Shown piece by piece: positions 1-6,102 of a stretch of DNA of 8,305 nt. The notes under the pieces are model-generated. The model saw only the letters and a program-made list of their open reading frames with translations. It did no database searches and was not told the origin of the DNA. Numbering within the stretch: position 1 is the first letter of the stretch; the number at the start of each line of letters is the position of its first letter. A program made the translations under genes and the position numbers. The stretch lies in NCBI GenBank assembly GCA_001768125.1, contig MENB01000048.1, positions 1 through 8,305 of the forward strand. Direction: 5' to 3'. The stretch is from Armatimonadetes bacterium RBG_19FT_COMBO_69_19 (lineage in GTDB: Bacteria; Sysuimicrobiota; Sysuimicrobiia; Sysuimicrobiales; Kaftiobacteriaceae).

Positions 1-36
1 CAGGATGTCGCCGATGCGCTTGCGTGGATTCCTCAC
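1..36 (-). CDS. 5' end of a probable PilB/GspE-type ATPase gene (partial, runs off left edge)
   Basis: Reading leftwards from a GTG at 34-36, the first 12 codons give MRNPRKRIGDIL, and the frame stays open to the window edge. The R-x-R-[IL]-G-[DE]-[IL]-L pattern close to the N-terminus is typical of the first cyclic-di-GMP-binding motif of MshEN (T2SSE_N) domains, which begin many PilB/GspE/MshE ATPases. In this frame a TAA stop lies five codons upstream of the GTG and no other start codon intervenes, so GTG is the only choice. The gene would follow the HD-domain gene after a 52-nt gap on the same strand. I see no strong Shine-Dalgarno sequence. Only 12 residues are visible, so the family call rests on one short motif and on the related ATPase at the other edge. 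Any other protein with a basic N-terminus is possible. Confidence 0.45.
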   Translation of the reverse strand, partial: MRNPRKRIGDIL

Positions 37-88
37 ATCACGCCCATCTTAGGCACCCCCGCGGGGCAGCCACAATGGGCGGTTCGGC

Positions 89-1207
89 CTACATCTGCGG
101 CACGACCTCGACCCCGGACGCGGCGGCCTGGACCAGCACGGCGGCCAGGACCCGGACATGGACCGCCGGAAAGGCCGGCCCCTCTCCCGCAAGCAGGGCG
201 GTGACCAGCCCGCCGAGACCGGCGGGGCGCAGTCCCCCGACGCGGCCGCAGGTCATGGCCTCAACGTAGTCCGCGAGCGCGACCAGTTGGGAAGCCGGGG
301 CGGCGGTGGAGGGGCCTTCCACGATGACGCGATGGTGTTCCATGGCTGCGATCATGGGCAGGCTGCTCCGCCCGTCCAGGTGGCGGAGGAGGAGGCCCGC
401 TTCGACGGCGTGCCGGGGGAGTGCGCTTCGTACGGTGCGCGTGCGCTCGGCCAGGCGGTCCTGCCAGGGCAGCCGCGCCATCCCAATGTCGTGGAGGAAG
501 GCGGCGACACCGAGATCGATCCGCTCCGGCCGGGCGAGACCGAGCCCGCGCGCGAGCTGCATCGCGAGGAAGGCGACGTTCACCGCATGCGGCGGGTCGA
601 GCTCATCGTGTCCCCGCAGCACGACCTGCGTCCACAGCGCGCGCGCAGCCCCGCCGGAAGGGTCCAGGGTCTCCACGACGAGCTGCACCCGGCCCACGTC
701 GAGCCGGTCCCCCCGTTCCACCGAGGCCGACAGTGCCGCGGCCGCGGAGAGAGCGGCGAGGTATTCGTCGGTCTCCGCTGGCAGCGCCCGCGTCTGCTCC
801 GGGCCTTCGACCTCGATCCCGACCACGCCCGCCCTGCGCAGCGCGTCGGAGGCCCCACCGGAGGCGATGACCTCTTCCGGCTCGCGCGAGAGGAGTCGGA
901 TCACCTCACGCAGGGCCCGCGGGTCCGCCTCCGCGGTGATGGTCAAGTGGGCCACACCGCGCGAGGTGAGATGATCGCGCAGCGGAAGCCCGTGCCGGTC
1001 GTCCGCGGGAAGCAGTGCCCCCTGCACGATGAGCCAGTCCGCGGAGACGTCCCAGCGCACCGCGGGAGCCTGTGCGAGCGCGCTGCGCACGGCCGATTCG
1101 AAGACGCGGATGCTCTCCTCAGCCGCGGGATGCTGCGGGCCGTAGTGACGGACCTGCCGGAGAGCGGCATAGAGCGCGCGCGTCAGGGTTTCGGGAAGGG
1201 TTGTCAT
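89..1207 (-). CDS. Degenerate HD-GYP/HD-domain protein with an unnamed N-terminal module
   Basis: This is a 372-aa protein with no signal peptide or membrane segment, so probably cytoplasmic. Residues about 13-135 form an alpha/beta module homologous to the N-terminus of the HEAT protein encoded just upstream. Residues about 200-345 are an HD phosphohydrolase domain: H207, H239-D240 in FLHDIGM, H266, H291-H292 in EHHR, and D313 in LADYVEAMT. Order and spacing follow HD-GYP enzymes, which hydrolyse cyclic-di-GMP. The lysine after HDIG is Met243, however, and the GYP loop after the HH pair is replaced (VIVEGPST). The metal ligands are kept while specificity and catalytic residues are altered, so it may be an unusual phosphodiesterase or a sensor. 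The ATG at 1207 overlaps the upstream TGA as ATGA and has a strong Shine-Dalgarno, so expression is probably translationally coupled. The HD fold is secure; activity is not. Confidence 0.88.
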   Translation of the reverse strand: MTTLPETLTRALYAALRQVRHYGPQHPAAEESIRVFESAVRSALAQAPAVRWDVSADWLIVQGALLPADDRHGLPLRDHLTSRGVAHLTITAEADPRALREVIRLLSREPEEVIASGGASDALRRAGVVGIEVEGPEQTRALPAETDEYLAALSAAAALSASVERGDRLDVGRVQLVVETLDPSGGAARALWTQVVLRGHDELDPPHAVNVAFLAMQLARGLGLARPERIDLGVAAFLHDIGMARLPWQDRLAERTRTVRSALPRHAVEAGLLLRHLDGRSSLPMIAAMEHHRVIVEGPSTAAPASQLVALADYVEAMTCGRVGGLRPAGLGGLVTALLAGEGPAFPAVHVRVLAAVLVQAAASGVEVVPQM

Positions 1208-3039
1208 GCCGGGCCCTCCTGCAACCGCGCCAGCGCGGCGGCGGCCTCCTGCCGCAGCTCCCCACCCGCCCGCGACGCCACCTTGCGCAGCGCGTCCGCA
1301 CTCTCCGGCGCGCGCAGCCGGCCGAGCGCGCGGATCACCTCCCGCTTGAGGTCGACCTGTTCGGAGATGGGGCTGCCCTCGAGGACGGCGACGAGGACCC
1401 CTGCGGCGGCCGGCCGCCCCAGCACGCCGAGCCAGTACGCGGCGGCGGCCTGCGTCTCCCCATCGGGACGGAGCAGCACCTCCGCGAGCGCCTCCATCGC
1501 ATCGGACGTACCGAGCTGGGAGGCGACCTGCATCGCCTCGCGCCGCACGTGCCCCTCAGGGTGGCTCATCGCCGCGCGCAGCACCGGCATCATCTCCTGG
1601 CCACCGATCCGGCCCAGCACGGTCACGGCGTTCCGCGCGACATGCCACCGCGGATCGAGCGCGTACGGAACGAGGAGATCCCCCCGGCCGGCGGCGAGAT
1701 GCGCCAGCAGGTCGACGGCCCTGCGGCGGACCTGCAGGCGGTCGTCATCACCGGCGAGCTCGAGCAGGACGCGCACGGTCTCCTGGGGAGCCACCTGCAT
1801 CGCCTGCACGAAAGGATGGTCGGGGTCTGGCGGGCGGGTCAGTGTCCGTTCGAACACCTCCCCGGCGCCGAGGGAGAGCATGCGCTGCACCATCGCCCGC
1901 ACGGCATCGGCTCGGGCGTCGGTGAGGGAGACGGCCGCACCGGTCAGACCGTTCATCGCCGCAAGCAGACCCGGGAGATCACCCTCCTGCACCATCACGA
2001 CGACCGCAGCCTCGAGCTGGGCCAGCGCACCCGTCAACTCCGCGGCACCGATCACGGGCAGCAACTCTCCCAACCGCCGCACCGCCTGCGTGCGAAGCCG
2101 CCGCTCGTCCCACGCCGCGACGGCGGTCCTGGCCTCCTGCAGGTCTGCGGGCGATGGAGGCTCGACCACGGGCAGCGGCGTGGAAGGTGCCGTGCGATGG
2201 AAGGTCCGGAGGACCTCGGCCACACGCCGGCCCTGTGCCTGCGCGGTCCCTCCGGCCTGCGACACGAGGCTCGCCGCCAGCACGGGCGGCCACTGCGAGG
2301 CGAGCGAAGCCGCCCACGGTTCATCCACGGAGCGGACGATCATCGCGCACACGGCGGCCTGCCATGGGGTCCGCAGCCCGGCGAGGCTCTGGCCGATCGC
2401 TTTCCATGCGTCGAGCTGAGCCTGGCGGGGTCGCGTCACGATGCGGCGGTCGAAGGTCCGGAAGAGCTCGCGCATCGTCGCTTCGTCGCCGCCCGCCTGC
2501 CGCAGATAGGCGGTGATGCGGTCTGCGGCGCCGGCGCTCACCGCCTCGAGCAGAGGCTCGAGTAGGTCCGCTCCGCGCGGGAGTGTGCCCCCGACGGTCT
2601 CGATGAGCACGCTCCGCACGCCCCCGGCCCCGAGGAGCGCCCCCAACCCCCCGGCCCGCTGGATCTGGACCGGGGAGAGATGGAGCGCGCTGACGAACTC
2701 GCCGAGCTCAGCGGACGACACGCCGCGGAGGAACTGGACCGTGGGCGCGGCGCGGGCACGCATGGCGCGGGCGAGATCGCCGACGACGTCGTCCGCGTAC
2801 GGCTCCGTGCGGAAATCGAAGACGAGTCCCTGCCCCGTTGCGGTGACGGCGAGCGAGCCATGGCCGGCCGTATAGGCATCGAGCGCGGCGCGGGCCGCCT
2901 GAAGCGCCTCGGCCGTTCGGGCGTGGTGCAGCGGGTACAGCCGGAGTGTCCGAAATGCGGAGGCGACCCCGCGCACGGCACGCCGGGCCGCCTCGAATCG
3001 TGCTACCTCCGCGCGTTCGGCCTCCCGGTCGCCACTCAT
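1204..3039 (-). CDS. Large HEAT-repeat protein with an unnamed N-terminal module
   Basis: This is a 611-aa protein, probably cytoplasmic, with no hydrophobic leader. Residues about 18-150 form the same N-terminal module as the HD-domain protein next door: Y-x3-H, an alternating beta stretch, then a GG-x3-LL-x3-GV end. Residues 150-430 are mostly helical, with a proline-rich linker near 282-298, and I recognise no domain there. Residues about 430-608 are tandem HEAT repeats, with repeating alpha-helical pairs such as VRRRAVDLLAHLAAG, HVARNAVTVLGRIGG and VRREAMQVASQLG. HEAT arrays act as protein-binding scaffolds. The gene begins 28 nt after valS and overlaps the HD gene by 4 nt. I place the start at the ATG at 3039. 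An in-frame ATG at 3084, inside the end of valS, would add 15 residues; its only G-rich stretch abuts the ATG. Neither start has a good Shine-Dalgarno. Reading further upstream only retraces valS in another frame. The partner protein is unknown. Confidence 0.87.
   Translation of the reverse strand: MSGDREAERAEVARFEAARRAVRGVASAFRTLRLYPLHHARTAEALQAARAALDAYTAGHGSLAVTATGQGLVFDFRTEPYADDVVGDLARAMRARAAPTVQFLRGVSSAELGEFVSALHLSPVQIQRAGGLGALLGAGGVRSVLIETVGGTLPRGADLLEPLLEAVSAGAADRITAYLRQAGGDEATMRELFRTFDRRIVTRPRQAQLDAWKAIGQSLAGLRTPWQAAVCAMIVRSVDEPWAASLASQWPPVLAASLVSQAGGTAQAQGRRVAEVLRTFHRTAPSTPLPVVEPPSPADLQEARTAVAAWDERRLRTQAVRRLGELLPVIGAAELTGALAQLEAAVVVMVQEGDLPGLLAAMNGLTGAAVSLTDARADAVRAMVQRMLSLGAGEVFERTLTRPPDPDHPFVQAMQVAPQETVRVLLELAGDDDRLQVRRRAVDLLAHLAAGRGDLLVPYALDPRWHVARNAVTVLGRIGGQEMMPVLRAAMSHPEGHVRREAMQVASQLGTSDAMEALAEVLLRPDGETQAAAAYWLGVLGRPAAAGVLVAVLEGSPISEQVDLKREVIRALGRLRAPESADALRKVASRAGGELRQEAAAALARLQEGPA
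1214..1220 (-). promoter_or_regulatory. Shine-Dalgarno of the HD-domain gene, inside the HEAT gene
   Basis: The minus strand reads AGGAGGG followed by a 6-nt spacer CCCGGC and the ATG at 1207. The site lies in the last codons of the upstream HEAT-repeat gene. With the ATGA stop/start overlap it supports coupled translation of the two proteins and fixes the start of the HD gene. Confidence 0.8.
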
Positions 3040-3067
3040 CCGCCAGCCGCCCGCTGGACTGGATTCG

Positions 3068-5758
3068 CTATCGGACCGGCCCATCCCCCAGGGCCGCGGC
3101 GATCTCGTGCAGGCGCTGCCTCCGGACGCGCAGATCCTCAGCTCGTCCCTGCTCGCGTTCCACGACGTCCACCGGCGCCCGCTGCACGAAGTCCGGGTTG
3201 TCGAGCCGGCGCTGCAGCGAGAGGAGCTCGGCATCGAGGTCGCGCAGGGCGCGGGCGAGCCGGTCCCGCTCTTTCGCGAGATCGACCAGCCCGCCGAGCG
3301 GGATCGAGACCTCCACCCCGGACAGGACGGCCGTCACGCTCTCCCGGGGCCGCGGCGAGGACAGCGGCTCAATCGAAACCGGATCCGTCCGGGCGAGCGC
3401 AGCGATATGTCGGCCGACGGGCGCCAGCAGGCGCTCGGAGGCCCCGTCTGCACGCACGTGGACGCTGATGCGCTGTGACGGTGGGAGACCGAGCTCCGCA
3501 CGGAGGCTGCGAAGGGCACGTACCACCGACATCAGGGTGTCCATCATGCGATCGAGATCCGCGTCCACAGCATCCGGATCCGGCGCCGGCCACGGCGCGA
3601 TCATGAGGCTGTCGCCATTGTGCGGAAGCTGCTGCCAGACCTCCTCCGTGAGGAAGGGCATGATCGGGTGAAGCAGCGCCATCGTGCCTGACAGTACGGA
3701 CCACAGGGTGTGTTGGATAGCCGCGCGGCGGGCTGATCCCGAGGGCGCATCCTGGAGGTCCACCTTCGCCATCTCCAGGTACCAGTCGCAGTACTCGGCC
3801 CAGATGAACTCGTAGAGCGCCCGTGCCGCCTTGTCGAACTCGAACGCCTCGAGATGGACCGTCACCGCCCGGCTCAGCTGGGCATGCCGGCTGCGGATCC
3901 AGCGGTCGGCGAGCCCCAGGTCTCCTGAGGCCGGGACGCGGCGGTGGTCGAAGCCGTCGAGGTTCATCAGCACGAAGCGCGTCGCGTTCCAGATCTTCGT
4001 GTTGAAGTTCCGCACGTCCGCGATCATCTTCTCATTGAAGCGCAGATCCTGCTGCGCCTGCGAGCAGCGCGAGATCAGGGCGAAGCGCACGGCGTCGGCG
4101 CCGTACCCCCGCCCGTCGACCATCTCCAGCGGGTCGATCCCCGTCCCGAGCGACCTGCTCATGCGGCGTCCCTCGAGCGTCATCACGGTCGGCGCCACGT
4201 ACACATCGGTGAACGGGACGTCGTCCAGGAAGTGCAGGCCCATCATGATCATCCGGGCCACCCAGAGGAACAGGATCTCGTTGGCCGTGACGAGCACGTC
4301 GCCCGGGTAGAAGTACCGCAGGTCGGGGGTATCCTTCGGCCAGCCGAGCGTGGCAAAGGGCCAGATCCCCGAACTGAACCAGGTGTCCAGCACGTCCGGG
4401 TCCTGCTTCAAGGGGCCGCCGCCGCACTTCGGGCATCGCTCCACCGGCACTTTCGCGGCCGTGCGTTCCCCGCAGGCGTCGCACTGCCACACGGGGATGC
4501 GGTGGCCCCACCAGAGCTGGCGCGAGATGGTCCAGGGACGGATGTGGTCGAGGAAGTGCAGGACGATCTTCGCCCAGCGCTCGTGGTGGAAGCGCACGCG
4601 GCCGCTCCGGATCGCCTCGGCCGCCCGCGCGGCCATCGACGTCATGTCGGCAAACCACTGGTCGCTGATGTAGGGTTCGATCACCGCGTGGCAGCGGTCG
4701 CACGTGCCCACGTTCGTGCGGTAGGGTTCCACCCGCTCCAGCAGGCCCAACGCCTGCAGATCCGCGCCCACCGCCTTGCGCGCCTCGAAGCGATCCAGAC
4801 CGGCGTACTTCCCCGTGTCCGCGGTCATCCGGCCCCCCGGGTCCAGGATGACCAGCGTCGGGAGTTTGTGATCGGTCCCGATCTCGTTGTCCATGGGGTC
4901 GTGCCCGGGCGTGATCTTGAGCGCGCCGGTGCCGAACTCGCGATCCACGCGCGTATCGGCGATCACGGGCACGCGCCGGTTCACGATGGGTACCACGACC
5001 TCAGTGCCGATCAGCCCGGCATAGCGCGGGTCCGCGGGATGCACGGCCACCGCCACGTCCGCCAGGATCGTCTCCGGCCGCTGGGTGGCGATGGTGATGC
5101 CCGGGCCCCCGTCCGCGCCGGGGTAGCGCACGTGCCAGAGGTGAGTGTCGACCTCAACGTACTCCACCTCGAGATCGGAGATGGCGCTCTGGTCTCGCGG
5201 GCACCAGTTCACCATGCGCTTGCCGCGGTAGATGAGGCCCTGATTGAACAGCCGCACGAACGCCTCGAGTACCGCGTCGTAATACGGCGGGTCCAGCGTG
5301 AAGATGTAGCGGTCCCAGTCGCAGGAGAAGCCCATGCGCTTCAGCTGCTCGACGATGATGTTGCCGTACTTCTCTTTCCACTGCCAGACGCGCTGCACGA
5401 AGCGCTCGCGTCCGAGCGCCTCCAGGGTCAGGCCTTCTCGGGCGATCTCCCGCTCCACAATGTTCTGCGTGGCGATGCCGGCGTGGTCCGTGCCCGGCTG
5501 CCACAGGGCGCTCCGCCCCTGCATCCGCCGCCAGCGGATGAGGACGTCCTGGATGGAGAAGGTGGAGGCGGTGCCGATGTGCGACTCGCCCGTCACATTC
5601 GGCAGCGGCAGCATGATCACGAACGGGCCCCGGCTCGAGCTCCGCTTCCGGGACGGATCGACCACGGCGCGGAAGGACCCGGCTCGCATCCACTCGGTGT
5701 AGCGCAGCATCTCGACTGCGCGGGGATCGTAGGTCGTCGGCAATGTCCTGGTCGCCAT
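3068..5758 (-). CDS. valS: Valyl-tRNA synthetase
   Basis: Class I synthetase of 896 aa, the usual size, which charges tRNA-Val in the cytoplasm. Visible parts in order: PNVTG leading into the HIGH-type site at residues 53-64 (here HIGT); WQPGTDHAGIATQ near 86-98; a CP1 editing domain about 205-345 with TQRPET, HDPMD and the FGTGALKITPGHD region; zinc-type cysteine pairs at 353/356, 426/429 and 442/445; ISRQLWWGHRIPVW near 411-424; LDTWFSSG near 457-464; the KMSKS-type loop at 532-536 (here RMSRS); an anticodon-binding helical domain about 615-760; and the C-terminal coiled-coil arm of ValRS about 825-892. I chose the ATG at 5758 over an in-frame TTG six codons upstream, because AGAGGGAG sits 6 nt before the ATG and would otherwise lie inside the coding region. 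A T-box leader regulates it. The altered HIGH and KMSKS motifs are unusual, but the rest is intact, so it is probably functional. Confidence 0.97.
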   Translation of the reverse strand: MATRTLPTTYDPRAVEMLRYTEWMRAGSFRAVVDPSRKRSSSRGPFVIMLPLPNVTGESHIGTASTFSIQDVLIRWRRMQGRSALWQPGTDHAGIATQNIVEREIAREGLTLEALGRERFVQRVWQWKEKYGNIIVEQLKRMGFSCDWDRYIFTLDPPYYDAVLEAFVRLFNQGLIYRGKRMVNWCPRDQSAISDLEVEYVEVDTHLWHVRYPGADGGPGITIATQRPETILADVAVAVHPADPRYAGLIGTEVVVPIVNRRVPVIADTRVDREFGTGALKITPGHDPMDNEIGTDHKLPTLVILDPGGRMTADTGKYAGLDRFEARKAVGADLQALGLLERVEPYRTNVGTCDRCHAVIEPYISDQWFADMTSMAARAAEAIRSGRVRFHHERWAKIVLHFLDHIRPWTISRQLWWGHRIPVWQCDACGERTAAKVPVERCPKCGGGPLKQDPDVLDTWFSSGIWPFATLGWPKDTPDLRYFYPGDVLVTANEILFLWVARMIMMGLHFLDDVPFTDVYVAPTVMTLEGRRMSRSLGTGIDPLEMVDGRGYGADAVRFALISRCSQAQQDLRFNEKMIADVRNFNTKIWNATRFVLMNLDGFDHRRVPASGDLGLADRWIRSRHAQLSRAVTVHLEAFEFDKAARALYEFIWAEYCDWYLEMAKVDLQDAPSGSARRAAIQHTLWSVLSGTMALLHPIMPFLTEEVWQQLPHNGDSLMIAPWPAPDPDAVDADLDRMMDTLMSVVRALRSLRAELGLPPSQRISVHVRADGASERLLAPVGRHIAALARTDPVSIEPLSSPRPRESVTAVLSGVEVSIPLGGLVDLAKERDRLARALRDLDAELLSLQRRLDNPDFVQRAPVDVVEREQGRAEDLRVRRQRLHEIAAALGDGPVR

Positions 5759-5764
5759 GGCTGT

Positions 5765-5772
5765 CTCCCTCT
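5765..5772 (-). promoter_or_regulatory. Shine-Dalgarno of valS
   Basis: The minus strand reads AGAGGGAG, then a 6-nt spacer ACAGCC, then ATGGCG. It decides the valS start at 5758 rather than the TTG at 5776, which overlaps the upstream flank of this ribosome binding site. Confidence 0.8.
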
Positions 5773-5784
5773 GCAATACCGAAC

Positions 5785-5821
5785 GGAAATAGATAACGCT
5801 CCGTCCACAGGACGGAGCGTT
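5785..5821 (-). terminator. T-box intrinsic terminator upstream of valS
   Basis: On the minus strand AACGCTCCGTCC pairs perfectly with GGACGGAGCGTT (12 bp, 3-nt loop TGT, hairpin at 5795-5821), followed by ATCTATTTCC as a modest U-rich tail. Its 5' arm contains GCUCCGUCCUG, the same bases the antiterminator needs for its 3' side, so the two folds exclude each other. It would stop transcription before valS when tRNA-Val is charged. Confidence 0.92.
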
Positions 5822-6037
5822 GGCAGCTCCGCGGTACCACCCGCGTTTCGCCCCCCATTGGGGCGACCCTCGTCTGCGCTATCCCGGGCGCATCCCGCGC
5901 GACCCTGTCCCAGACAGCCGGTCGGGGTTCAGGCCGCGGCTCGGGGGCGACGTTCGCCCGTGTCCACCCGGGAGGCTCGCACCGTTCGCCTCCCTCGCTT
6001 GGAGCGCCCGCGGGGTACTCCTCCCCGTCTTCGCCTT
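5795..6037 (-). ncRNA. T-box riboswitch leader of valS (tRNA-Val sensing, GUC specifier)
   Basis: The leader of about 280 nt (transcript start about 6037) accounts for nearly all of the valS upstream gap. Stem I begins with GACGGGGAGGAGUAC near 6029. It carries the distal AG-bulge/GNUG-type elements in GGAGGCGAACGGUGCGAG (about 5992-5974) and returns through CGAGCCGCGGCCUGAACCCCG. The specifier loop reads GGGCGAAC-GUC-GCCCC, placing the valine codon GUC at 5949-5951, so the sensed tRNA should be tRNA-Val(GAC). A short hairpin CUGUC-UGG-GACAG lies in the linker. A 7-bp Stem III (UCGCCCC/GGGGCGA, 5848-5866) directly precedes the antiterminator. Uncharged tRNA-Val would permit read-through into valS and probably into the genes beyond it. 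The T-box call is very secure. The Stem I fold and specifier were assigned by eye and agree with the valS target. Confidence 0.95.
5808..5843 (-). promoter_or_regulatory. T-box motif and antiterminator element
   Basis: The minus strand carries the conserved T-box core GGGTGGTACCGCG at 5830-5842. The antiterminator can be drawn by hand: helix A1 CGGG with CCUG, a 7-nt bulge UGGUACC, helix A2 GCGGAGC with GCUCCGU, and a loop UGCCAAC. The bulge bases UGGU (5836-5839) can pair with an ACCA acceptor end, as expected for uncharged tRNA-Val with discriminator A. Binding of uncharged tRNA would stabilise this fold and prevent the terminator at 5795-5821. Confidence 0.93.
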
Positions 6038-6043
6038 GCCGCC

Positions 6044-6071
6044 ATTATAACAGCCGCCGAGGTCAAGTAAA
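6044..6071 (-). promoter_or_regulatory. Promoter of the valS T-box transcript
   Basis: A perfect TATAAT (6049-6044) is preceded by TG at the extended -10 position (TGTTATAAT). A -35-like TTTACT (6071-6066) lies 16 bp upstream. Transcription would begin near 6037, just before Stem I of the T-box. The nearby TTGACC (6066-6061) looks more like a consensus -35 but is only 11 bp from the -10. It faces the start of the plus-strand HEAT gene, so the two genes are divergent with regulatory DNA between them. Confidence 0.8.
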
Positions 6072-6102
6072 GCGCGGGAGCGGGCAGGATATCCGATGAC
6101 CG

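Noticed and set aside
57..66. CCCCGCGGGG palindrome between the HD gene and the left-edge gene, considered as a terminator.
   Set aside because: The stem can only be about 3-4 bp once a loop is allowed, the flanking arms mismatch, and there is no U tract.
158..2419. A 753-codon open frame on the plus strand, with another at 1072-2565, antisense to the HD and HEAT genes.
   Set aside because: They lie opposite well-supported genes, give low-complexity Arg/Pro/Gly/Ala-rich products with no motifs, and are expected shadows of high-GC codon use.
5774..5776. TTG as the valS start, six codons upstream of the ATG.
   Set aside because: The Shine-Dalgarno AGAGGGAG lies between it and the ATG at 5758 with ideal spacing for the ATG.
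6061..6066. TTGACC as the -35 box of the valS promoter.
   Set aside because: It is only 11 bp from the TATAAT. TTTACT at 6066-6071 has 16-bp spacing and the -10 is of the extended type.
3944..6070. A 708-codon plus-strand open frame antisense to valS and its leader.
   Set aside because: It runs through valS and the T-box, is His/Arg/Val-rich without domain signatures, and is explained as a mirror of valS codon bias.
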